NCBI RefSeq assembly: GCF_039645565.1
Contig: NZ_CP147914.1
Location: 62,001 to 126,000, forward strand
DNA from: Sulfurimonas sp. HSL1-2
Lineage (GTDB): Bacteria; Campylobacterota; Campylobacteria; Campylobacterales; Sulfurimonadaceae
Length of the DNA: 64,000 nucleotides
Direction of reading: 5' to 3'
Of the stretch, positions 50,273 through 57,928 are shown piece after piece (positions within the stretch are counted from its first letter, which is position 1; the number at the start of each line of letters is the position of its first letter). The notes beneath the pieces were generated by a model. That model ran no database searches, was not told where the DNA came from, and saw nothing but the letters and a program-made list of their open reading frames with translations. The position numbers and the translations under genes are program-made.

Positions 50273-50832
50273 CGGCGACGGCGCAGGTGCCACCAGGAGC
50301 GGATGTCCGTCTCCGGGGAGTCGAGGGTCAGCGTGATGGCAATGTTCTCAGCCGCTTCGATGACAAGGACTGCGACGGCGACGTAGAAGGGCCAGGAGAG
50401 GTCAAAAACGAGCAGGGCGAAGATGCCGAGGCTCATCAGGACCGCTGAGACCTTCGTGATCCACGTGTGGTAACTGGCAAAGCGCTTGAATTTCACGATG
50501 CTGATGACGGCAGGCAGGATAAAAACGGCGACGGCCAGCAGGATGAAGGGGGCTTCGCGTTCGATACGCTCGGGCCACTGCAGCCATGCACCGAGCGCCA
50601 CGGCCATGTAGGTTGCGTAATCCCCGTAGCTGTCGAGCTTCGCCCCCAGGACGCTGGTCTGGTGGAGCAGGCGGGCCAGGAAGCCGTCGAGGGCGTCGGA
50701 AACGAGCATTAGCGAGAGGATCGAAAAGAAGGGGATCGCACTCTCCGCGAGCCCTGAGAGGACAAGAAAAGGGGCGCAGGCCAGCCGGAAAAGGCTGATG
50801 AGATTGGGGATGGTCCATAACGGTGCGTTCAT
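50269..50832 (-). CDS. CDP-alcohol phosphatidyltransferase family protein
   Basis: 187 residues with six helices and the full signature D-x2-DG-x2-AR-x8-G-x3-D-x3-D (SDALDGFLARLLHQTSVLG and AKLDSYGD) near 48-74. It transfers a phosphatidyl group from CDP-diacylglycerol to an alcohol acceptor. I prefer the ATG at 50832: a TATAAT at 50845-50840 (minus) ends 7 bases before it and overlaps the alternative ATG at 50841. The acceptor is unknown. Confidence 0.9.
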   Translation of the reverse strand: MNAPLWTIPNLISLFRLACAPFLVLSGLAESAIPFFSILSLMLVSDALDGFLARLLHQTSVLGAKLDSYGDYATYMAVALGAWLQWPERIEREAPFILLAVAVFILPAVISIVKFKRFASYHTWITKVSAVLMSLGIFALLVFDLSWPFYVAVAVLVIEAAENIAITLTLDSPETDIRSWWHLRRRR

Positions 50833-50897
50833 ACGGACCATTATATAGTGAAGCGGCTGGAAAATATGATACCATGTGAAAAAACAAGGAGGCAGTG

Positions 50898-51245
50898 ATG
50901 GCAGACGATCAGAACAAAAACACGGAGGATATGCCGCATTTCATGCAGCGGCAGTACGGTAAATCGGCATCGACGCTGGAGGCGTCGCATGAGGAACTCT
51001 CCGATGTTCGTAAGCAGATGATCCGCTTCGCCCTTGATTTTCCCATCCGTGACATCCGTACCTATTCCGGCTACAAGGGAGACCTGCTGGTCGAGATCAC
51101 GACGGGTAACGATGACATCCTTCCGAAACTCAAGGCCCATGCGGAGTCCCTGGGCATGGAAGTGGTGATCAAAGAGCGGTACGATACACGCATTCATGAG
51201 GTCTACTGCATCGTACCCGACGAAAATATCTACCGTCTGAAGTAG
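50898..51245 (+). CDS. Conserved small cytoplasmic protein
   Basis: 115 residues, start at 50898 with AAGGAGG at 5-base spacing. A charged N-terminal tail precedes a compact alpha/beta part (about 35-115) with IRTYSGYKGDLLVEITTG and EVYCIVPDENIYRLK. No family recognised. Confidence 0.7.
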   Translation: MADDQNKNTEDMPHFMQRQYGKSASTLEASHEELSDVRKQMIRFALDFPIRDIRTYSGYKGDLLVEITTGNDDILPKLKAHAESLGMEVVIKERYDTRIHEVYCIVPDENIYRLK

Positions 51246-51247
51246 GC

Positions 51248-51601
51248 CTACTTCCCGAACAGCCGCGCCAGCAGCCCTTTCCCCTGCGCCTTTTCGATCA
51301 TACGGATATAGCGCGCCGGCGTGGCGGCACCCAGCTCATAATCCTTCACCATCTTGTCTTTCGCCCCGATGCTGACGCAGAACGGAACGCTGCGGATCTC
51401 GTATTTGGCGGCCAGTTTCGGGTTGCGGGTTACGTCGACCTTGGCGATGACCGCTTTGCCCTCAAAATGCTTCTCCAGGGCGGGCAGCTGGGCCAGTACC
51501 TGCTGGCAGGGGCCGCAGGTCGGGGAGTAGAAGTCGATAAAAAGCGGCTGGTCCATTTCGGCGACGAATTGCGAATAGGTGGCATCGGTCAGTTCGAGCA
51601 T
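51248..51601 (-). CDS. trxA: Thioredoxin
   Basis: 117 residues with CGPC at 28-31 in FYSPTCGPCQQVLAQL and cis-Pro SVPFCVSIGA near 72-77; GGAGA precedes the start at 51601. This is a standard cytoplasmic disulfide reductase of thioredoxin size, ending with an extra Lys/Gly-rich tail. May be one of several in the genome. Confidence 0.9.
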   Translation of the reverse strand: MLELTDATYSQFVAEMDQPLFIDFYSPTCGPCQQVLAQLPALEKHFEGKAVIAKVDVTRNPKLAAKYEIRSVPFCVSIGAKDKMVKDYELGAATPARYIRMIEKAQGKGLLARLFGK

Positions 51602-51618
51602 AAGGTCTCCTTTGAAGC

Positions 51619-52533
51619 TCAGATGGTCAGCCACGGCACGTAGCGCATGGCGGCGAAGATGATCCCCAGGAAGAGGACGGAGGTGATGAAGACGAGGGCC
51701 GTCAATGCCCTGGGACGGCAGTCGTACAGCGACGCCAGGTTGACGTTGGCGACGGCAAGGGGCATCAGCATCTCCATGAAGAGGACACCCTTGACCATCT
51801 CGGGCAGGTCCGTCAGCGAGAGGATGGCATAGGTGACGGCGGGGACGACGAGGAACTTGAGCCCGTTGACCCAGCCGATCAGCACGCGGTTGAGTTCGGT
51901 GAGCTTTGTGTCATAGAGGTAGATGCCGAACAGTACGAGCTGCATCACCATTGAGGCGTAGGCGCCCATCGTCAGCGTCTCCTCGATCGTTCCGGAGGGG
52001 CGGTAGCCGCCGAGGTTCAGCCCAATGGCAATCAGGGCGGCCCAGAGCACGGGAAGCTTGACGATGTTGAGCAGCGAATCGCGCACGCTGAAGTTGCCGC
52101 GCGAGTAGTAGTAGACGCCGAAGGTGTAGACGAAAAAGACGTTGGCGAGGTTGATGATGGTCGTGTAGGGGACGCTCTCCTCGCCGAAGAGCGCGATGCC
52201 CAGCGGGATGCCGAGGTTGCCCGTGTTGCCGATCAGCGCGGCGACGGTGGCGATGGAGCGCTCTTTCACGTCGGCAAAGAGCAGGCGCGAAACGAACATC
52301 GTTACGGCGACGAGGGAGAGGGTGATGCCGATGTAGAGCAGCGGCGTCTGCAGCAGCGTCGTGTCGATGGGGCGTTTGAGCAGTCCCCAGAGGGTCAGGA
52401 AGATCTGCAGGAAGTAGACCGAGAGCAGGGTGATGGTGCGTTCGTCGATCTGCTCTTTGAAACTGCGTTTGGCCAGGTAGCCCACGCCGATAAAGAGGTA
52501 GATGCCCAGTACCGAGACGATGGCGGAATTCAT
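51619..52533 (-). CDS. AEC-family (auxin efflux carrier-like) permease
   Basis: 304 residues with ten predicted helices; TGNLGIPLGIALFGEESV near 105 is the conserved N-G-G/N-P region of the family, and the C-terminal half repeats the pattern. These are anion or organic acid transporters. Start codon follows a minus-strand TACAAT by 6 bases, without ribosome site. Confidence 0.87.
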   Translation of the reverse strand: MNSAIVSVLGIYLFIGVGYLAKRSFKEQIDERTITLLSVYFLQIFLTLWGLLKRPIDTTLLQTPLLYIGITLSLVAVTMFVSRLLFADVKERSIATVAALIGNTGNLGIPLGIALFGEESVPYTTIINLANVFFVYTFGVYYYSRGNFSVRDSLLNIVKLPVLWAALIAIGLNLGGYRPSGTIEETLTMGAYASMVMQLVLFGIYLYDTKLTELNRVLIGWVNGLKFLVVPAVTYAILSLTDLPEMVKGVLFMEMLMPLAVANVNLASLYDCRPRALTALVFITSVLFLGIIFAAMRYVPWLTI

Positions 52534-52558
52534 GCCGTGATTGTACTATAATGTGCGT
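52534..52558. promoter_or_regulatory. Back-to-back -10 boxes of two divergent leaderless genes
   Basis: Only 25 bases separate the divergent ATGs at 52533 (minus) and 52559 (plus). They contain ATTGTA (TACAAT on minus, 52540-52545) and TATAAT (plus, 52547-52552), so each promoter's -35 region lies inside the opposite gene. Confidence 0.6.
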
Positions 52559-53374
52559 ATGAAAAGTCTGCTGTTGTTGTTTGTTTTTTTATCGGCGTTG
52601 ATGGGTTCGGAGGCGGTAACGACCCGCTACAAGGTGATGCTTTCGCTCTTTGGTAAAGTCGGCGAGGCGAAGATTACCATGGCTGAGCGCGGGGATGAGT
52701 ACCGCATGATCGTCGAGGACTACGCTACGGGGCTGGCGGCGGATATCTCCGGGCATGAGCGGGACCGTTTCGTCAGCCGCGGGCATATCAAGGACGGGAT
52801 GTATATCACCGATACCTTCGAGCTCTACCAGACCAACGACAAAACGACCGAATCCAACGTCTACGTTTTCGATCACGAGGCCCAAACCGTGACCCGTTTC
52901 CAGGACAAGAACGAGACGGTGACGGAGACGACGTTTGACGCGATGACCATGCGGCTGGTGGAGAAGCAGACCCAGAAAATCAGGCAAAAAACCGAGGTGC
53001 TCGATTTTTACAGCCCCTACGACGCCCTCTCCGTCGTGCTTAACATCCCCGCCCTGCTCAAAACCGAGTCACGGGTGGAGATCAAACCCGTCGGGCTGGC
53101 GAAGAAGGAACGTAAAATGTATATCGGTCGGCCGGATGCGTCTGTGGTGCCCGAACTGCTGGAGACGTTCCATACGCCGACGATCCGCCGTATCATTCAG
53201 CTGGACTCCTTTGAACTGGAAGACGAGGACGAATACGGCGTACTGATCGGTTACAACGCCCAGGGCGGGATCGATGAGGTCGTCACCAAGGAGACCTACT
53301 TCCTTATCGGCTTCGGCCGGATAGAGAAGATCGGCGAGTCCTCCCGCAGCGTGACAGAAATCTTTGGCGAATAG
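52559..53374 (+). CDS. DUF3108 exported protein
   Basis: 271 residues with a signal peptide (about 1-17), followed by a beta-rich part: TRYKVMLSLFGKVGEAKITMAERGDEY, LYQTNDKTTESNVYVFDHEA and DFYSPYDALSVVLNI. This is the DUF3108 pattern seen in periplasmic or outer-membrane-associated proteins, function unknown. The ATG is 6 bases after TATAAT. Confidence 0.83.
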   Translation: MKSLLLLFVFLSALMGSEAVTTRYKVMLSLFGKVGEAKITMAERGDEYRMIVEDYATGLAADISGHERDRFVSRGHIKDGMYITDTFELYQTNDKTTESNVYVFDHEAQTVTRFQDKNETVTETTFDAMTMRLVEKQTQKIRQKTEVLDFYSPYDALSVVLNIPALLKTESRVEIKPVGLAKKERKMYIGRPDASVVPELLETFHTPTIRRIIQLDSFELEDEDEYGVLIGYNAQGGIDEVVTKETYFLIGFGRIEKIGESSRSVTEIFGE

Positions 53375-53453
53375 GAAAGCGGTTTTCTTTAAAACGGACG
53401 CAACGCTTCCTAGGTTATGATGCGCGGTAAATTGCGGCCTCTAAAGGAGCGGA

Positions 53454-55040
53454 ATGGTTGATGTACTAATTGTCGGCGGCGGCGGTGCGGGCATGGCGGC
53501 CGCCCTCTCCGCCAAAGAAGCGGGGGCATCGGTGGCGGTGCTCGGCAAGAGCTACCCGACAAGGGCGCAGACCTGTATGGCGCAGGGCGGCATCAATGCG
53601 GCCCTCGGGCACGCTGGCGACGACAGCGTCGAAATGCATATCGCCGATACGCTCAAGTCCGCCCAGGGGCTGGCGGATGAAACGGCGGTGGCAACGCTTT
53701 GCACCGAAGGGATCGACGCCCTGCAGTGGCTCGATGCGATCGGGGTGCCGTTCAGCCGGACTGACGATGCGCAGATCGCCCAGCGAAAACTGGGCGGGGC
53801 CTATGCGGCGCGTGCCTGTTATGCGCAGGATTACAGCGGACTGAAGATCCTGCATACCCTTTACGACCAGTGCAACCGCGCGGGCATTCCCTTTTACAAC
53901 GAACGTTTCCTGCTCGATATCATCGTCGAAGGGGGGCGGGCCTGCGGCGTCAAGGTCCTCGATATCCGCAGCGGTGCCGTCGAAGTGTACATGGCCGGGG
54001 CGGTGATCCTCGCGACAGGCGGCTACAGCAAGCTCTACGGCCGCCACTCGACCAATGCCGCCGGCAGCAGCGGCGACGGCCATGCGGCGGCGCTGCGGGC
54101 CGGGGCACGGCTCAGCGACATGGAGTTCGTGCAGTTCCACCCGACGGGCCTGGCGGGCTCCTCCATCCTCATCTCCGAGAGCGCGCGCGGGGCCGGCGGC
54201 TACCTGCTGAACAGCAAAGGCGAGCGCTTTATCGACGAGTGTCTCCCCCGCGACCGGGTAGCGCGCGCGATTCACGATCAGATCACGGCCGGCGAGAAGG
54301 TCACCCTCGATATTCGCCACCTCGGCGAAGCCTTTATCGACGGCGAACTCCCCCAGGAGCGTAAACTGGCACAGCGCTACGAAGGGGTCGACCCGGTTTA
54401 CGAACCCATTCCGATCAAGCCGGTGGCGCATTACACGATGGGGGGCATCGAGGTCGGCGCGGATTCGCAGACCGCCGTTGCAGGACTCTTTGCCGCCGGC
54501 GAATGCGCCAACCACCGCGTCCACGGCGCAAACCGCCTCGGCGGAAACTCGCTGCTGGAGCTGATCGTCTTCGGCCGCCAGGCGGGGGCGAATGCGGCAG
54601 TGGCGGCGAAGAACGGCAGTGCAGAGGTAGTGCCGGCCGCGGCGGAAGCCCCGGAGCTGGAGGCGTGTTTCAACGACGCCCCCGAAGTCGACTTCTACGC
54701 CCGCCGCGACACGCTGGCGACGCTCTTTTACGAGCAGGTCGGGCTGGTGCGTGACGCCGACCGGTTGCGCTCGGCGCTCGACGCGGTCAAAGCGATGCAG
54801 GCGGAACTGCCGAAGATGGGCGTCGTAGACCGCAATGTCGCCTACAATACCAACCGGACGGACTTCCTGGAGTTCGTGAACCTTCTCACCGTGGCCGAAG
54901 CGGTGGCGGAGGGGGCGCTGCGCCGGGAAGAGAGCCGGGGGGCGCACTACCGCAGCGATTTCCCGGAAGCGGACGCCGCCCTGGCCGTGCATTCGCTCAG
55001 CTGTATCAAAGAGGAGGGACTGTGTTTCGATTTCCAATGA
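53454..55040 (+). CDS. Fumarate reductase/succinate dehydrogenase flavoprotein subunit
   Basis: 528 residues. FAD-binding GGGGAGMAAAL at 7-17, then TRAQTCMAQGGINAALG where the family has SHT/SHS: Gln replaces the His that covalently carries FAD. Active-site motifs are otherwise intact: FVQFHPTGL, ESARGAGGYLLNSKGERF, HYTMGGIEV and GANRLGGNSLLELIVFG. It interconverts succinate and fumarate. AAAGGAG precedes the ATG. It ends in an ATGA overlap with a small ORF. Confidence 0.93.
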   Translation: MVDVLIVGGGGAGMAAALSAKEAGASVAVLGKSYPTRAQTCMAQGGINAALGHAGDDSVEMHIADTLKSAQGLADETAVATLCTEGIDALQWLDAIGVPFSRTDDAQIAQRKLGGAYAARACYAQDYSGLKILHTLYDQCNRAGIPFYNERFLLDIIVEGGRACGVKVLDIRSGAVEVYMAGAVILATGGYSKLYGRHSTNAAGSSGDGHAAALRAGARLSDMEFVQFHPTGLAGSSILISESARGAGGYLLNSKGERFIDECLPRDRVARAIHDQITAGEKVTLDIRHLGEAFIDGELPQERKLAQRYEGVDPVYEPIPIKPVAHYTMGGIEVGADSQTAVAGLFAAGECANHRVHGANRLGGNSLLELIVFGRQAGANAAVAAKNGSAEVVPAAAEAPELEACFNDAPEVDFYARRDTLATLFYEQVGLVRDADRLRSALDAVKAMQAELPKMGVVDRNVAYNTNRTDFLEFVNLLTVAEAVAEGALRREESRGAHYRSDFPEADAALAVHSLSCIKEEGLCFDFQ

Positions 55041-55165
55041 TCTGTTCGGATGATGTCGATGAGGATTTCCTCGACGAAGAGGAGACGGAGTGGGAAGACG
55101 CCTGCTGCGAGGACCCCTACTGGGACGAAGATGAGGATGACAACGAAGTGGAGTGGTGCGACTGA
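55037..55165 (+). CDS. 42-residue extremely acidic small protein
   Basis: Read directly from the sequence: ATG at 55037 overlaps the flavoprotein TGA, and its own TGA (55163-55165) overlaps the ATG of the iron-sulfur gene. It thus links both genes by 4-base and 1-base overlaps. The product is 42 residues, more than half Asp/Glu, with four Cys, including a CC pair mid-protein, and three Trp. No family known. It may be an assembly factor, metal chaperone, or just a coupling ORF, but the perfect frame closure argues for real translation. Confidence 0.7.
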   Translation: MICSDDVDEDFLDEEETEWEDACCEDPYWDEDEDDNEVEWCD

Positions 55166-55863
55166 TGAAAATTGCCGTCAAAAGAGGGGATGAAACCGTC
55201 ACCTATGCTGTCGATTTCGAGGGAACGCTGCTGGAACTTCTCATCCACATCAAGACGCACGTCGATCCGACCCTGACGTTTGCCTCGGGCTGCCGCTCCA
55301 GCGTCTGCGGCAGCTGCGCGGTGCGGGTCAACGGCACCGAGGCCCTTGCCTGCAGCTACAAACCCTCAGATGGTGATCTCGTCGAGCCGCTGCGCAATGC
55401 CGAGGTGATCCGGGACCTGGTCGTCAATATGGACCGTCCCCTCTCCTTTAACGCCGGTGCGCAGGCGTGGATCGACCCGGTCAGCGGCGCGATCCGTATG
55501 GGGCATGCGGAGGAGAAGGCGAACGAGCTGCAAAGCGACTGCATCCTCTGCGGTTCCTGCTACAGTGCATGTCCTGTCTACGCCGTCAAGCCGGATTTCG
55601 AAGGGCCGTTTGCCCTGACGCGCAGCTGGCGCTATGTCAGCGACGCCCGGACCGGCGATGTCCGCGGCAAGCTCGAAGCGGTCCAGCAAAACGGCATCTG
55701 GGACTGTACGCTCTGCAACGAATGCGTCCCGGTCTGTCCCCAGGGGATCGCGCCCAAGCAGGATATCAACCTGCTGCGTACCAAGAGCGGCATGGAGGGG
55801 TTCATGGACCCGAACATGATGGGCGGCTTCGGCGGCCTGGACTTCGGAGCGCCGAGTTTTTAA
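55165..55863 (+). CDS. Fumarate reductase/succinate dehydrogenase iron-sulfur subunit
   Basis: 232 residues. The 2Fe-2S site is CRSSVCGSCAV (near 49-59) with a further Cys at about 71. The first four-Cys motif is CILCGSCYSACP near 129 and the second is CTLCNECVPVCP near 186. The second has Cys where the 3Fe-4S centre normally has Ile/Val, so it could hold 4Fe-4S. No membrane-anchor gene follows: YajQ is next. Start at 55165 is set by the small ORF overlap. Confidence 0.92.
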   Translation: MKIAVKRGDETVTYAVDFEGTLLELLIHIKTHVDPTLTFASGCRSSVCGSCAVRVNGTEALACSYKPSDGDLVEPLRNAEVIRDLVVNMDRPLSFNAGAQAWIDPVSGAIRMGHAEEKANELQSDCILCGSCYSACPVYAVKPDFEGPFALTRSWRYVSDARTGDVRGKLEAVQQNGIWDCTLCNECVPVCPQGIAPKQDINLLRTKSGMEGFMDPNMMGGFGGLDFGAPSF

Positions 55864-55950
55864 CCTTTCTTCCCCGGCTGCAGCCCCTGCGGCCAAACCC
55901 CTTAAGCTCATTTTGTTATAATCGGTTTGAATGACAAACAGAGGTGTTAT

Positions 55951-56451
55951 ATGGCAGCAAAAGAGCACAGTTTCGATATTTCCGCCAAGATCGACATGCA
56001 GGCGTTCAAAGACGCCATCGTCCAGGCCGAGCGCGAGGTGGCGACCCGCTATGACTTTAAGGGGCTCACGGCCGATATCGACTACAACGAAAAAGCCAAA
56101 ACATTGACGTTAGTAAGCGCCAGCGACAACAAACTAGATGCCCTGCATGATATCGTCATCGGCAAACTGCTCAAGCGTGGGTTGACGTCGAACGTCCTGG
56201 ACAAGCAAGGCGTTGAAGACAGCAGCGGCGGCAACCGCAAGCAGCTGTTCAAAGTGGTCGACTACATCGAGGCCAAGGAGGCGAAGAAGATCGCTGCCGA
56301 GATCAAGAACCTCAAGCTCAAAGTGACCGCGCAGATCGAAGGGGACCATATCCGGGTCAAGGGCAAACAGCTCGATGATCTCCAAAAGGTGATCCGTGAG
56401 ATCCGCGGGATGGAGTGGGATGCCCCGCTCGTCTTTGAAAATATGCGCTGA
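55951..56451 (+). CDS. yajQ: YajQ-family nucleotide-binding protein
   Basis: 166 residues, start at 55951 with AGAGG upstream. The double ferredoxin-like fold starts KEHSFDISAKIDMQAFKDAI and has TRYDFKG, both YajQ hallmarks. Members bind c-di-GMP in some bacteria (Xanthomonas) or tRNA/GTP. The window has two other c-di-GMP proteins. A TATAAT lies at 55917-55922. Confidence 0.95.
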   Translation: MAAKEHSFDISAKIDMQAFKDAIVQAEREVATRYDFKGLTADIDYNEKAKTLTLVSASDNKLDALHDIVIGKLLKRGLTSNVLDKQGVEDSSGGNRKQLFKVVDYIEAKEAKKIAAEIKNLKLKVTAQIEGDHIRVKGKQLDDLQKVIREIRGMEWDAPLVFENMR

Positions 56452-56462
56452 AAGGAAGAGTG

Positions 56463-57167
56463 ATGTCCAAGATGACGGTCGCAGAGGCGGCGGAACATTT
56501 CAATGTCTCCAAGGAGGCGATCCACAACCGGATCCGCCGCGGAACCCTAAACAGCGTTATCGAGAACGGCGTGAAATATGTCGTGCTCACCGATGCCGCA
56601 CCGGCAGCGCCGGCGGCGGACAGCCGTTTTCATGATTACATCGAGAAAGAGAACGAGCGTCTCAAGGCGAAGAACGAACAGCTCGAAGCGGAGGTGAACC
56701 GCCTCCGAGACCAGCGCGAAGCGATGCTCATTGCCGAACGCGAAAAAGTCGAGCAGATCTACAAAGAGCGCGACGAACAGCTCAAGAACGTGCTGCAGGT
56801 GTTCGCATCGAAACTGCTGCCCGAACAGGCGGCCGCAGCCGTCGTCGAAGAGGCGGTCTCCGCAGAGATCGTCGAATCGGTCCCCGAACCGCTCGGCGAA
56901 GAGGAGTTCGAGGACGGGATCATCGATGAGGGGGCACCGGAGGAGGCGACGATGGGGGACACCTCCGACCCTTTCGAGGACGATGACTTTGACGACCTCG
57001 TCTCCCTCAGGGACTTTATGAAGCTCAAAGGGTATGGCAAAAAACACCGCAAACGGGTCAAAGAGCGTTTCGAAACCCGCGCGGAAGAGGACAGCCGCAT
57101 CCTCGTGCGCGGCGGCAAGCTGCACCTTCGCCCCTACCACTACGACTACAGCGACCTGCTGAAATAA
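56463..57167 (+). CDS. Helix-turn-helix protein with coiled coil and acidic tail
   Basis: 234 residues. An N-terminal DNA-binding motif MTVAEAAEHFNVSKEAIHNRIRRG is of the excisionase/MerR-like type (about 1-45). A coiled coil follows (about 58-110), then a Glu/Asp-rich stretch (130-180) and a basic, Tyr-rich end (KKHRKRVKERF, RPYHYDYSDLLK). No family recognised. AAGGAAG precedes the ATG, 11 bases after yajQ. Confidence 0.75.
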   Translation: MSKMTVAEAAEHFNVSKEAIHNRIRRGTLNSVIENGVKYVVLTDAAPAAPAADSRFHDYIEKENERLKAKNEQLEAEVNRLRDQREAMLIAEREKVEQIYKERDEQLKNVLQVFASKLLPEQAAAAVVEEAVSAEIVESVPEPLGEEEFEDGIIDEGAPEEATMGDTSDPFEDDDFDDLVSLRDFMKLKGYGKKHRKRVKERFETRAEEDSRILVRGGKLHLRPYHYDYSDLLK

Positions 57168-57196
57168 GCGCGCCCTACGCGGCGGCGTTTTCCTGT

Positions 57197-57907
57197 TTAA
57201 TCCGACAGATAGTAACTGACCGTCGAGACGACCCGGACCTTTTTGATATAAGGCGTCGAGCTGTCACGGTCCGTGATGGTGAACTGCCCCTGGCTGGCCG
57301 TTTTGATCTTGCCCAGGCGGCTGGCGGAGTCTGTGGCGAATTTCTCGGCGACGATGCGGGCATTCTTCGTCGCCTCTTCGATCATGGAGGGCTTGAGGCT
57401 GTTGAGCCCGGTGAAGAGGAACTGGGTACGGTGCTCGTAGTTCTGGCCCGAAAGTGCGATGCCGTCTTTGCCCAGGTTGACGATCTCCCGCATACTTTGG
57501 CGGACGGCATCGATCTTTTCCGTATAGACCGTGACGACGGTTGCGGCCGTGTAGCGAAACGCGATATTGGCCGTATTGCCGTAGTTCTGAGCCTGACGGT
57601 CAACGATGGAAGGTGACGAGACGGTGATCTCCTCCTCGTTGAAGCCGTGCGCCTTCAAAAAGGCGGTGACGGCGGCGCTTTTTCGCTCGACGGTCGCATA
57701 GAGGGAGCCGAGGTCATTGCCGGCCTCGTCGAACCTGATGGGCCAGATCGCCTTGTCCGCCGTGACCTCGCGTTCGGCCAGCCCTTTGACGGTAACGACC
57801 CTTTCCATCTCCTTGACGGTCAGTGCGGCCGTGGAGAGCAGGTAGCCGAAAAGCCCGAGCCCGAGAAAGATGAAGAGGCCGAGGATGGCGGCGGTCGATT
57901 TTTGCAT
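57197..57907 (-). CDS. SIMPL-domain (DUF541) protein
   Basis: 236 residues. An N-terminal anchor (about 8-28) is followed by VTVKGLAEREVTADKAIWPIRF and the periplasmic SIMPL fold to residue 230. The family includes oxidative-stress-defence and envelope proteins of unknown mechanism. AGGAGGAGAT precedes the ATG. Confidence 0.87.
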   Translation of the reverse strand: MQKSTAAILGLFIFLGLGLFGYLLSTAALTVKEMERVVTVKGLAEREVTADKAIWPIRFDEAGNDLGSLYATVERKSAAVTAFLKAHGFNEEEITVSSPSIVDRQAQNYGNTANIAFRYTAATVVTVYTEKIDAVRQSMREIVNLGKDGIALSGQNYEHRTQFLFTGLNSLKPSMIEEATKNARIVAEKFATDSASRLGKIKTASQGQFTITDRDSSTPYIKKVRVVSTVSYYLSD

Positions 57908-57928
57908 GATCTCCTCCTGGGGAAACGG

